A stretch of 64,000 bases of DNA from positions 452,176 through 516,175 of the forward strand of contig CBIHPP010000005.1 in the NCBI GenBank assembly GCA_966212235.1. Direction: 5' to 3'. Source of the DNA: Niastella sp966212235. GTDB lineage: Bacteria > Bacteroidota > Bacteroidia > Chitinophagales > Chitinophagaceae. The position numbers and the translations under genes were made by a program. This document shows, in pieces, positions 1 through 7,652 of this stretch. How positions within the stretch are numbered: position 1 is the first letter of the stretch; each line of letters starts with the position of its first letter. The notes beneath the pieces are model-generated. The model had not been told where the DNA came from and did not search any database. It saw only the letters and a list, made by a program, of their open reading frames with translations.

Positions 1-211
1 TATGCGGTTTTGAAAGGTACACATTGCGGGAATAGTTCGAGTTCGCTAAAAGCCATATATTAATTCCACAAAAAGGTTGGCCGTCGAGATCCTTCGGTAG
101 CTCTTTAAAGAATGTGTGCCACGGAATGATGCCACGGGCAAGTTGCTCGGTAAAATGAGAATTGATGGCGCTAAATATATCCTTCGGCGCAGATACTTTC
201 TTGTCATTCAT
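1..211 (-). CDS. ArdC-like antirestriction protein, N-terminal part only (runs off window)
   Basis: Only the first 70 codons are in the window; the gene continues past base 1. Reading on the minus strand from the ATG at 209-211 gives a protein with the ArdC N-terminal pattern: a GIIPWH motif near residue 30 and a GINIWLLA motif near residue 50. It aligns along its whole visible length with the gene just upstream (240-1109), so the two are tandem paralogues 28 bp apart and probably one transcript. ArdC-family proteins bind single-stranded DNA through this domain and protect incoming plasmid DNA from restriction. Whether this copy keeps a zinc-protease domain cannot be seen. Confidence 0.7.
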   Translation of the reverse strand, partial: MNDKKVSAPKDIFSAINSHFTEQLARGIIPWHTFFKELPKDLDGQPFCGINIWLLANSNYSRNVYLSKPH

Positions 212-239
212 AACAAAACTGTATTAGGTGAAAAATTGG

Positions 240-1109
240 TTACTGTTTGCCTGCAGGTGTAAAGACACCAGTTTGAATAGGGTTAGCCAGGGCTGAACGA
301 TTGAGGATGAAATTGACTGCTTCCTGGGCATACATGGCAGCAGTTATGACAAGGCTGGAGTCCGTTTGCAATCTTCGCAACCACTCTTTGCTATCATCAT
401 GGAATTGAGTCAGATACCAGGGTTCGATGCCAGAGATAGAACACAGATATGAAGCCGCCATTTCAACTACCAGGTCTTCGAGAGAAAACGTATTGGGATC
501 ATTGCTATTTCGGTGAATACAAGTATCCCGATTCCTTCGCTTTGCATGACCGGAACAGTGGGCCAGGCCATAAAAGAGAGCACTGTGATAGTGCAGGCCA
601 GTGTCGAAGGATTCAGGTGGGGGAAGATAAATGACATCTTCTTTGAGATTGTAATAGACCTCAGACCCTTGCGAGATTATGCGAGGCAGTTTCGGCATCT
701 GAACGACAAGCTTTGTACACTTTTCTTGAGGATTGCGTACTAGTATTTCCAAAGGCAAGATATCATCATCCATACCTTCTATCTGCTCGGCGTTATATAC
801 TTCTGAGCAATAAAATGTAGGTCTATTGGTACTATGCCGTATGCCTATGGTTGTGTGCCCCTTCTCTCCTCGTTTTTTCTTAACCTTAAATCGGTTCATT
901 TGCCGTGGGGTAAGAAACACATTTCGAGAATAGGGTAAGTAAGCCAGGAGCCAGACATTAATATGATCCATTGGATACCCGTTAATTGTTTGTGGGTGTT
1001 CTTTCCAGGCGACATGCCAAGGAATGAAGCCTTTCTCTAATTGTTTAATGAATTGAAGCGTTACAATCGTATGCACATCGCGTAATGCAGATTGCGGTTG
1101 TGTACTCAT
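240..1109 (-). CDS. ArdC-like antirestriction protein with degenerate metalloprotease motif
   Basis: A 289-residue protein. Residues 1-100 match the ArdC N-terminal single-strand-DNA-binding domain (GFIPWHVAW at 27-35, INVWLLAYL near 50-58, a lysine-rich stretch and GEKG near 81). The C-terminal half aligns with the zincin domain of ArdC proteins, including a later EDLVVEMAA helix (211-219). The expected HELAH zinc motif reads YGLAH (180-184) followed by CSGH, so the first histidine and the catalytic glutamate are both replaced. The protein therefore probably binds DNA but has no protease activity. It precedes a second ArdC-like gene by 28 bp. The family is typical of plasmids and conjugative elements, which fits the recombinases and coupling ATPase downstream. 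Confidence 0.75.
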   Translation of the reverse strand: MSTQPQSALRDVHTIVTLQFIKQLEKGFIPWHVAWKEHPQTINGYPMDHINVWLLAYLPYSRNVFLTPRQMNRFKVKKKRGEKGHTTIGIRHSTNRPTFYCSEVYNAEQIEGMDDDILPLEILVRNPQEKCTKLVVQMPKLPRIISQGSEVYYNLKEDVIYLPPPESFDTGLHYHSALFYGLAHCSGHAKRRNRDTCIHRNSNDPNTFSLEDLVVEMAASYLCSISGIEPWYLTQFHDDSKEWLRRLQTDSSLVITAAMYAQEAVNFILNRSALANPIQTGVFTPAGKQ

Positions 1110-1200
1110 GCAGGTATGTTTTAAATTGTGAAGGAATGTTTACTACTAAGCATAGGTGTCAACGAAGAATAAAATAAGGGAGGAAAATGTGGCCATCTAG

Positions 1201-1677
1201 TCACATTCTGTGGATATGTACATGAAGTACTGCAACCGCTTCAAAGAGTTTTATATAATAGCAGTTCTTAATTTCCTGCTCTTTTTCGTAAGCTTTTTCC
1301 AGATTCTTATACGTACGCACACTCCATTCCAATAACTTTTTTTTGTTCTTGATTGAAACCCCTAACGCAGTTTTAATTTCAGAGATCGAATAGAAATAAA
1401 CGGAATAATTATATTCTGTGAGCGTTTTGATAAGGTGCTTTTTTAACAACGCAACATTTGTATAGGTTTGGCATTTATTAGGAGTCTTAAAAACAACTTC
1501 CGTACATCCATAATCCTGCATCAGTTTCAAAACTGAGTCTGAAATCATCCACAGTTTTCCTGTACTCATTTTCTCTTTAAAGGATTTTATTTGCCATTCT
1601 TCTAAGCGTCTTTTCTCGAATACCGCGATGCCAATGCTTCGTGTTCCAATACTAATTCCGATCGAATTTCCGAGCAT
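1201..1677 (-). CDS. RuvC/RNase H-fold-like protein lacking the first catalytic Asp
   Basis: A 158-residue protein when started at the ATG at 1675-1677; a longer reading to 1734 would overlap the upstream gene more deeply and begins with residues that do not look like part of the fold. The N-terminus GISIGTRSIGIAVF resembles the first strand of RuvC-like nucleases, which normally reads G-I/V-D-x-G-T; here the aspartate is a serine. Later strand-like segments (EVVFKTP, YFYSISEIK, AVAVLHVHI) fit an RNase H-like fold. A nuclease role is doubtful without the aspartate, so a structural or DNA-binding role is possible. It overlaps the 71-residue gene upstream by 26 bp, suggesting translational coupling. 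The fold call is by motif only. Confidence 0.5.
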   Translation of the reverse strand: MLGNSIGISIGTRSIGIAVFEKRRLEEWQIKSFKEKMSTGKLWMISDSVLKLMQDYGCTEVVFKTPNKCQTYTNVALLKKHLIKTLTEYNYSVYFYSISEIKTALGVSIKNKKKLLEWSVRTYKNLEKAYEKEQEIKNCYYIKLFEAVAVLHVHIHRM

Positions 1678-1867
1678 TTTGTTGCACAATTTTATTGTAA
1701 TAGGCACCCTTGTTGGCAACGTCAGTTCGTGCAAGTACTTTAATTAAAATCTCTTCCAAAAACTCTTGTGGAAATTTGCGTACATAACTTTCATGTAATG
1801 CAAGTGAGTGCAGATCATTGAGGGATGTTGCTATTTTATATGCAAAATGTTTTTGTTCTGGTGTCAT
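1652..1867 (-). CDS. small conserved-looking hypothetical protein
   Basis: A 71-residue, mostly helical, charged protein starting at an ATG at 1865-1867. I do not recognise a domain. It overlaps the next gene (RuvC-fold-like) by 26 bp in another frame and is preceded by a pair of 15-bp direct repeats that could be its operator. The overlap and shared strand suggest one transcript with the RuvC-like gene. It could be a small accessory or DNA-binding factor of the mobile element; no function is claimed. Confidence 0.5.
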   Translation of the reverse strand: MTPEQKHFAYKIATSLNDLHSLALHESYVRKFPQEFLEEILIKVLARTDVANKGAYYNKIVQQNARKFDRN

Positions 1868-1916
1868 GTGAATAAACGCTGTGGATAGCGTGTTATTAAT
1901 AATGGTTTCAAAGAAC

Positions 1917-1961
1917 CGTTCGATCGTTTTTGTATTTTCTCGTTATCGTTCGATCGTTTTT
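1917..1961. repeat. pair of 15-bp direct repeats, possible operator
   Basis: The 15-mer CGTTCGATCGTTTTT occurs at 1917-1931 and again at 1947-1961, identical and 30 bp apart, about three helical turns. Each contains the palindrome CGATCG. The pair lies between the XRE regulator gene (2034-2336, minus strand) and the start of the 1652-1867 gene, where an operator would be expected. Regulator binding is inferred. Confidence 0.5.
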
Positions 1962-2033
1962 ATATCCTACTTTTTTGCTTTTTTAAATTGTGGCTTGATA
2001 GCTAATTCCAAAACTCTGGTGGGGAACCTGGTA

Positions 2034-2336
2034 TCATTGTATTCCGGCTTCATTATTTAGGAAAACTCTTTGTAATAATAAATTTTCAGTCATGGTCAAA
2101 AGTTCTTCTCTCAATTCGTGATAACATTCTGGATACAGTTCATATGCGTGAACATTGTAGATAATGCATAGCTTAAAAAAGTTACACATACCAGGATGGG
2201 ACTTACCTTTCTCCCACAAGATGATATGTTTCGACGATGCTAATTTCAATAACGCTGCAACTTCTAATTGGGTTAACCCCATTTGTTTTCTAAACTTCCG
2301 AAGATGATTTGGAAATTTTCGACGTTTAAGTTCCAT
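2034..2336 (-). CDS. XRE-family helix-turn-helix regulator
   Basis: A 100-residue protein from the ATG at 2334-2336; a longer reading frame to 2405 adds a hydrophobic stretch unlike the family and is not preferred. Residues 9-65 form a Cro/C1-type helix-turn-helix: LRKFRKQMGLTQLEVAALL, then a recognition helix region and IILWEKGKSHP. The C-terminal 40 residues are an unassigned helical tail. It sits upstream of the small-protein/RuvC-like pair on the same strand, with twin 15-bp repeats in between, and is a good candidate for the local repressor of this part of the mobile region. Confidence 0.75.
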   Translation of the reverse strand: MELKRRKFPNHLRKFRKQMGLTQLEVAALLKLASSKHIILWEKGKSHPGMCNFFKLCIIYNVHAYELYPECYHELREELLTMTENLLLQRVFLNNEAGIQ

Positions 2337-2532
2337 GATTTTTATAATAGCAATTCTAGATAAAAGAAAAATAGAAAGGAAAATGTGCCTCTCTAGGGAA
2401 ATCATGGGGATAACTTATAAATAAGGCATTACGAGGGCATTGAAAATGTCGAATTTAGGTAAGGGCACCCTGGAATTGAATAAAGGTTGTATGTGATATA
2501 ATGTTAATCAACCAAAAGATAGAAATATTAAT

Positions 2533-3030
2533 ATGCAAGATCTCCTTGGAAAAATATCATCATATAATCTATTTAACTACCTCTTTTCTGGAGTACTTTT
2601 TGTGGTATTGTCTGCAGCCCTTACGACTCATTCTTTTATCCAAAAGGACATAGTCATTGGTATTTTTCTTTATTATTTCATTGGCTTGGTTATGAGTAGA
2701 ATCGGCTCTCTAATCATTGAACCAATTCTAAAGCTTTTCTCTTTTGTTAAGTTAGCAAGCTACTCTGATTTTATCATCGCTCTAAAAAAGGATCATGGAC
2801 TTGATATCTTGTCTGAGGTTAATAACGTGTATCGCACCTTAATTTCAGTGTGCGTGAGCGTCATATTCCTTATGTTGTATGATCTACTTAAAATGGAATT
2901 TCCTTGGTTTCAAGGGTATGAAACCTATCTTCTACTCCTCTTTTTGATGTTCCTATTCCTCTTTGCTTATCGAAAGCAAACAGGTTACATTACCCGAAGA
3001 ATCAAAATTAATCTTCAAAATCATGAGTAA
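2533..3030 (+). CDS. four-helix membrane protein, partner of MBL hydrolase
   Basis: A 165-residue protein with about four predicted membrane segments (roughly 12-34, 40-63, 103-120 and 128-146) and a charged loop near 75-95. No family is recognised. Its last codons overlap the start of the metallo-beta-lactamase-fold gene by 8 bp (the ATG at 3023 lies inside the end of this frame), so the two are translationally coupled. The divergent neighbour is an XRE regulator. The pairing of a small membrane protein with a ComEC-like hydrolase in an accessory region suggests a membrane-bound module, possibly defensive. Confidence 0.65.
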   Translation: MQDLLGKISSYNLFNYLFSGVLFVVLSAALTTHSFIQKDIVIGIFLYYFIGLVMSRIGSLIIEPILKLFSFVKLASYSDFIIALKKDHGLDILSEVNNVYRTLISVCVSVIFLMLYDLLKMEFPWFQGYETYLLLLFLMFLFLFAYRKQTGYITRRIKINLQNHE

Positions 3031-4009
3031 GATCACCATTGATATGTTGGATGTCGGAAAAGGAGATTCCTATGTAGTGGAACTCGATAACGGTTTGGAA
3101 CAGAAATACTCCCTTATTATTGATGGTGGTACAATGGAGCGATCAGACGTACTCATTTCTCACGTTCAAAAATACCACAACAACCAGATTAACTTAGTCA
3201 TTTGTACGCATCCTGATACTGACCATATTGGAGGCTTAATTACTTTGCTTGAGCACTGTAATGTTCACGATCTATTTTTGAATGATCCCCGAGATGTTCT
3301 TCCTGAATCCACTTTGCTTCAACGAGCAAGGGATAATCTTACCCCAGAGGAAGTATTAGTATTTAAGTCTGCTTTTGAAAGGATTGACGAGTTGAAAGAG
3401 CAAGCAGCCTACCAAGGAACCAGACATCATCAGATCACATTCGCTAATCCTCAGGCAAGATTCGTCTGGGGAGGATGGAGTGTTTATATATTAGGACCAA
3501 GCGAGAATCTTTTCAGGGATATCTGGCTCAATGAAGATGTGGTGCGAGACTGGTTTAGCTCTGATATAGTAAATAACCTTGTTAATGCTCAGCCTAACTC
3601 TTCAGTTCTTGATGATCCAAGTATTGACACTAAACCTGTAAATAACAGCAGTATTATTATATTGATCGAGGGTTATGGAAAAAAGTTTCTTTTTACAGGT
3701 GATGCAGGTAAAAGAGCACTCCGTGATGCAATGACAGTGAGAGATATTTCAAACCTGACATGGTTAGATGTTCCACATCATGGCAGTAGGAGAAATCTTG
3801 ATACTCAAATCATTAATCATTTTGCTCCTCAAGTTGCTTATATTTCATCTCCTGGTACTACCAAGCACCCTCGCAGGACAGTTATTCGAGCGTTGCAGAA
3901 AGCTGGTTCTGTTGTTTACAGTACATGTAAGCATGGATCAATTTGCCAAGGAGATTGGCAATCACGTCCTGATTTTAACCCCGTAGATCAAGCTTGGGAG
4001 ATCGTTTAG
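3023..4009 (+). CDS. ComEC/Rec2-type metallo-beta-lactamase-fold hydrolase
   Basis: A 328-residue protein from the ATG at 3023, chosen because it overlaps the upstream stop by 8 bp; the frame is open further upstream inside the previous gene. The metal site is clear: THPDTDHIGG at 62-71 gives an HxDxDH motif, FTGDAG at 224-229 supplies the bridging Asp, PHHGS at 251-255 the next His, and KHP at 281-283 the last. This arrangement is that of the hydrolase domain found at the C-terminus of ComEC DNA-uptake channels and in free-standing relatives, some of which act as nucleases. Here it has no channel of its own but is coupled to a membrane protein. The substrate is unknown; nucleic acid or a cyclic nucleotide are both possible. 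Confidence 0.8.
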   Translation: MSKITIDMLDVGKGDSYVVELDNGLEQKYSLIIDGGTMERSDVLISHVQKYHNNQINLVICTHPDTDHIGGLITLLEHCNVHDLFLNDPRDVLPESTLLQRARDNLTPEEVLVFKSAFERIDELKEQAAYQGTRHHQITFANPQARFVWGGWSVYILGPSENLFRDIWLNEDVVRDWFSSDIVNNLVNAQPNSSVLDDPSIDTKPVNNSSIIILIEGYGKKFLFTGDAGKRALRDAMTVRDISNLTWLDVPHHGSRRNLDTQIINHFAPQVAYISSPGTTKHPRRTVIRALQKAGSVVYSTCKHGSICQGDWQSRPDFNPVDQAWEIV

Positions 4010-4599
4010 CTAACTTTTTATCTCTGCTAATGATAACAAATAATTTGTTTCTGCAAGAGCAAGTTTTGGATAGGGAAATACTTCTTTCCAGTTAATAGTT
4101 CGTAAGCTAACCTGCCAAGCGAAGAGGACATGTATTAAAAGGCCGTAAGGGATAAACCCAAAGGCTTTTTTATTCAGTTTTTTGTTATTTCTACCAACTG
4201 TATAATCTCTTTCTTAACTTCTTCCCAAAAAATATCTTGCAATACATAGTTATTTTCATCAAAGGGGGAAATTGTGACCATGTGGATTGTTCGATCTTAC
4301 TTCCTGGGCGGTTCACAAAGTACCATTTCTGCCATAACCTCCGTCTATCTTTTTTACTCTGCTTTGTATTCGAAATTCGTTAGGAAATACCTCTTGAAAA
4401 ACAGTGAAAACACCGTTTTTTAGGAGGTATAGAAAATGTAACTTTCCCATAATAGGTTGGCATGAGGCGAAGAAACAGGAAGAGAATTCCGCAAGCGGTT
4501 AAGTATAAACGTAACCAGTTGACATTAGATATATAAATGTTATTCTGAAGTAGAAATATATTTTTAAAAAGTTGTAAAAACAACCTAAAACTTTAAAAA
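4010..4599. other. 590-bp gene-poor interval with possible terminator and a 35-residue ORF
   Basis: No convincing gene. At about 4138-4172 an imperfect GC stem (GCC/GGC and GGG/CCC pairs) is followed by a T-run and could terminate the hydrolase transcript. On the minus strand 4174-4281 encodes 35 residues (start MVTISPFDENN, charged helical tail) with no clear ribosome binding site; it could be a relic or a tiny gene. A 67-codon minus-strand frame at 4380-4583 looks non-coding. The last 100 bp are AT-rich and probably hold the promoter for the gene at 4600. Confidence 0.4.
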
Positions 4600-5376
4600 A
4601 TGAAAGGCAAGTTCTTTATTTTTCTTCTCGTGACCTTGTGCACGATTTTATTTTTTTCAACCTCAAAATCATTCGCTCAGAGCAATAGCATTATTTATGT
4701 CCATTGGGGTGGAACTACCTGGCGGGCAGATGTTGTTAAATCTTTTGTTCCCGACGAACCTAATCCTCAAATCAGATTTAGGCATTCCCAATTACTGCCC
4801 GGTGGCGGAATTGGCAATACTCATTATGAAGATTTTCTTGATTATCAAAGTGACGCAGGTGAACACTGGCGGGTAACAGTTCAATATATTACTGCCACTA
4901 ATTCATTTCACTTTACTCACTGTAGGGATGGCAAACCTAATGCCTGTCACGGTGATGTTATTATGAGAATCCGCGATAATGGATTACGCAAATGGGAACT
5001 AAGCCTCGTAAATTGTTCGCTTGAAGATTTTCGGTCACCAGATAAAATAATACAAGTAAACACTAGGTTTCTAGAAGCAGGCCCAACTCCTCCACCGCCA
5101 GCTACTTCAACCGGTCTGGTTTATATAAGTTCGAAATCAGGACTAGAGAATGCCTGCGGATGTGGAACACCAGGAACTGGAAGCAAACATTACCTTTATA
5201 ATTCAACAGCCAGTGCATATAAAGTAGTTATTGAAATTACTACCTATACATCGCCTAATCGTGTCCGTACGGTTGAATACACAATTCTACCTGGGCAGGA
5301 AAGATATTTAGGTTGCTCCCAATCTGCTGACTGTTCCAAAACAACTTATTCCGTAAAAAGTCAGGTAAAGATTTAA
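4600..5376 (+). CDS. secreted two-domain Cys-containing protein, unknown function
   Basis: A 258-residue protein with a clear signal peptide (lysine at 2 and 4, hydrophobic core 5-20, likely cleavage after SFAQ near 27). The mature part seems to have two domains joined by a proline-rich linker (PTPPPPATS near 164-172). The first is beta-rich with a cysteine pair near 107 and 116; the second has an ACGCG cluster near 185 and further cysteines near 244 and 250. I do not recognise either domain. It stands alone and is followed by a strong terminator, so it is probably expressed as a single gene and exported to the periplasm or outside. Confidence 0.75.
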   Translation: MKGKFFIFLLVTLCTILFFSTSKSFAQSNSIIYVHWGGTTWRADVVKSFVPDEPNPQIRFRHSQLLPGGGIGNTHYEDFLDYQSDAGEHWRVTVQYITATNSFHFTHCRDGKPNACHGDVIMRIRDNGLRKWELSLVNCSLEDFRSPDKIIQVNTRFLEAGPTPPPPATSTGLVYISSKSGLENACGCGTPGTGSKHYLYNSTASAYKVVIEITTYTSPNRVRTVEYTILPGQERYLGCSQSADCSKTTYSVKSQVKI

Positions 5377-5406
5377 TTTAGAAAAAATAATAAGGAAGAC
5401 ACTATG

Positions 5407-5438
5407 AATCCAGAAGAGTAATCTTCTGGATTTTTTTT
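5407..5438 (+). terminator. rho-independent terminator
   Basis: A perfect 11-bp stem, AATCCAGAAGA paired with TCTTCTGGATT, a 4-base loop and a run of Ts. It lies 31 bp after the secreted-protein stop and also separates it from the convergent recombinase gene. Confidence 0.9.
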
Positions 5439-5592
5439 AGTTAGAAGAATTCTCCCAAAGATCATTCTTCGCCATCTCAAGGGTATAGTCATCGGATATG
5501 AAAAAAATAATAACACCCAGGATAGCAACTCAATGTAAGCCATAGTATCATCAGCTGTAATATTTAGAGTTATATGGTAGAGTAAGGGTAGT

Positions 5593-7368
5593 TTAACTAA
5601 CAAAATTAAAACCTCGAAAAACACTGTTCCATTTAAGAATCATACTTTCAATAGTGTTCCATTCCAGGTTTTCACAGCCCGCCATGAAGGTTTTATGCTC
5701 TGTAAAGCTCCCAGATAGCTTGTAGCCTAAAGATAGTTTTGGTGTTCCATCAATCATTTCTACATAAGATGGCAACGTATCAAATACTAGTCCGAAAAGA
5801 GCTCTCAAAGTAGTAAGATTCTTTTGTTCTATAAGCATTTCTTCGTGGTGTTCCATTAAATATTTTGCATATTTAACAAACTCATGAATATCGTTCTCTT
5901 TGACTTCAAGTTTATTGCGTTGATCTTGAGCTTCAACTATCTGTTTTTGCAACTCATCGATTTGTTTTTCAAGTTCTGCTTTTATGACAATACTTTGAGT
6001 ACTCGTATATGCATTAATTTTTTGCAATTTCTCTGTTTCAAGATTAATCACATTACTATTCGCTTTTAGTGAAAATTCACCAAGTTCTTTTTCTTTTTCT
6101 CTATATTTATTTAAGAGCGTTGCTTCAAAACTTTCAAAGAATCCTTTTTGGTATTTTAAATTATTGACGAAGTGGGCAATTGTTTTTTCAAAATCTTTTT
6201 TATTTACCCCGTACTGCTTATGTCCGCGTGAACAATGATAAGCAGGGAAGCCAGCGCCAGATTTTCCTTTTGACACACTGCCCAAAAATGGCTTTCCACA
6301 AGCAGGACATAATACAACCGACTTAAATGGAAATAAGGGATTATCCTTTATCCTTTTTTGGCTGTGAGGGTTGTAGTTTTTGTGGATAGTAATACTTCCA
6401 TCCCGATGCTCTTCTATAAAGTTAGTTCCCTTATTTGCTTTATTATATGTGGAAATACTTACAAGCCCCTCATAGCGTGTTTTAATAGGCTTAGAGAGCC
6501 ACTTACCTTTATTTACAGCACAGTAGATGGGATTTGCGATTATGTGTTGAAAGTGTTTAACATTGAGCTTTAGTCCTCCAGTTGACCCAACAATATCTTC
6601 CTTAGTTATTGACCATTTATTCCTTTTCTGAGATTGATAACCCATAGCATTTATTTGATCTACAATTTCTTGATCGGTAAAAACGCCTGAAGCTCGCAAT
6701 TCAAACATTTTAATAAAAAAGTGTGCACGTTCTGGGTCTGCCACTTGAATAGGTTTTCTTTTTCCATCAAAAAGTTTTTTTGCATTTATATATCCTTCTC
6801 TGGGAGGCCCAATATGATAACCGTCTCGCACTAAAGCAATTTCTGCCCCAATTGTACGCGTAAGAATCTGGTTCACTTCATTCTTTCCATTTTGAGCCAT
6901 TACAAGTTCTGTGATTTCACTGGGGCGAACTCTGCTCCAATCATATTCGACTCCTAAATGTTCTAGTGTATTTTTTGATGGTTGTATTACCCCATAACTA
7001 TCGATAAGCTGAACCCCCAGACTCTCGAGCTCGTTTTTCATAGTCTCGTATGCAAGCGTTCCACTGCGGGTGAATCTATCAATACACCTGATTATACAGT
7101 ATTTAATTTTACGGTTCTTTTTAACAAATTCTATTAGCTTATTATATCCAGGTCGGTCTTGTTTTCTTCCAGAGAATACATCCATAAAAGGTTCGTTGGC
7201 TGGTAAAAGTCTTAGATTTTTTGCCTTTGCAACATTAATACAGATATTCTTCTGATCCAAGATACTTTCGCCTTGTTGAAACTGCTTACTAGAGCTTACC
7301 CTTATGTATCCAACAGCCTCTTCCACTTCTTGATAATCCATAATATTTTGATTACACTTTATTTCCAT
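5593..7368 (-). CDS. large serine recombinase (integrase type)
   Basis: A 591-residue protein of the large serine recombinase family, which integrates and excises mobile elements using a single serine. The catalytic domain spans about 15-165 (GYIRVSSSKQ with nucleophile Ser25, then RCIDRFTRSG near 95-105). A recombinase domain follows at about 180-300, a zinc ribbon at about 350-385 (CPACG and YHCSRGH), and a charged coiled coil at about 430-500 of the kind that controls direction of recombination. The ATG at 7366-7368 overlaps the small upstream gene by 17 bp; an in-frame ATG at 7339-7341 is an alternative start. It appears intact and may be the integrase of this region. Confidence 0.92.
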   Translation of the reverse strand: MEIKCNQNIMDYQEVEEAVGYIRVSSSKQFQQGESILDQKNICINVAKAKNLRLLPANEPFMDVFSGRKQDRPGYNKLIEFVKKNRKIKYCIIRCIDRFTRSGTLAYETMKNELESLGVQLIDSYGVIQPSKNTLEHLGVEYDWSRVRPSEITELVMAQNGKNEVNQILTRTIGAEIALVRDGYHIGPPREGYINAKKLFDGKRKPIQVADPERAHFFIKMFELRASGVFTDQEIVDQINAMGYQSQKRNKWSITKEDIVGSTGGLKLNVKHFQHIIANPIYCAVNKGKWLSKPIKTRYEGLVSISTYNKANKGTNFIEEHRDGSITIHKNYNPHSQKRIKDNPLFPFKSVVLCPACGKPFLGSVSKGKSGAGFPAYHCSRGHKQYGVNKKDFEKTIAHFVNNLKYQKGFFESFEATLLNKYREKEKELGEFSLKANSNVINLETEKLQKINAYTSTQSIVIKAELEKQIDELQKQIVEAQDQRNKLEVKENDIHEFVKYAKYLMEHHEEMLIEQKNLTTLRALFGLVFDTLPSYVEMIDGTPKLSLGYKLSGSFTEHKTFMAGCENLEWNTIESMILKWNSVFRGFNFVS

Positions 7369-7504
7369 TAATTTTATCCAACCAAGAATTAAAAAGGATC
7401 TCAGCCATTTTATCCTGATTTTCCCTAAGTTTTAGAATTTCCTCTTCGGACAATTGATCCTTTAGGCTTCCTAATGATTTTTTAAATTCTTCTAGCCCAA
7501 TCAT
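7352..7504 (-). CDS. 50-residue protein overlapping the recombinase start
   Basis: A short ORF from the ATG at 7502-7504 to the stop at 7352-7354, giving a 50-residue acidic, helical protein beginning MIGLEEFKKSL and rich in Glu, Lys and Leu. Its last 17 bp overlap the recombinase ATG in another frame, a typical coupled arrangement. Small genes in this position are common ahead of serine recombinases in this phylum, from general knowledge. It might be a recombination directionality or expression factor; that is inference. Confidence 0.6.
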   Translation of the reverse strand: MIGLEEFKKSLGSLKDQLSEEEILKLRENQDKMAEILFNSWLDKINGNKV

Positions 7505-7585
7505 AAAGAGACTTACAAAGAAGTCACTTTACATAGTTTGGCAAAATCTTCAACCTTGGGTAACCCAGCAGTTTATCTCCTTGTA

Positions 7586-7619
7586 GTCATATGACCTTCT
7601 AGTCAGATAGTGCTGACTA
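7586..7619. promoter_or_regulatory. two adjacent palindromes between recombinase and coupling ATPase genes
   Basis: The perfect 10-mer palindrome GTCATATGAC (7586-7595) is followed at once by a 7-bp inverted repeat TAGTCAG / CTGACTA with a 6-base spacer (7600-7619). Both lie in the divergent gap between the integrase operon and the conjugation-type ATPase gene. This is a natural place for an attachment site, an origin of transfer or a shared operator. Which of these it is cannot be told from the sequence. Confidence 0.45.
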
Positions 7620-7652
7620 TTTTTCCCAAAGCTCTATGGATAAAATAGAGGC

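Noticed and set aside
4380..4583. 67-codon minus-strand frame
   Set aside because: AT-rich, no ribosome site, unlike a protein in composition; probably upstream DNA of the 4600 gene.
5373..5624. 83-codon minus-strand frame
   Set aside because: It overlaps the strong terminator at 5407-5438 and the recombinase end, and its sequence is not protein-like.
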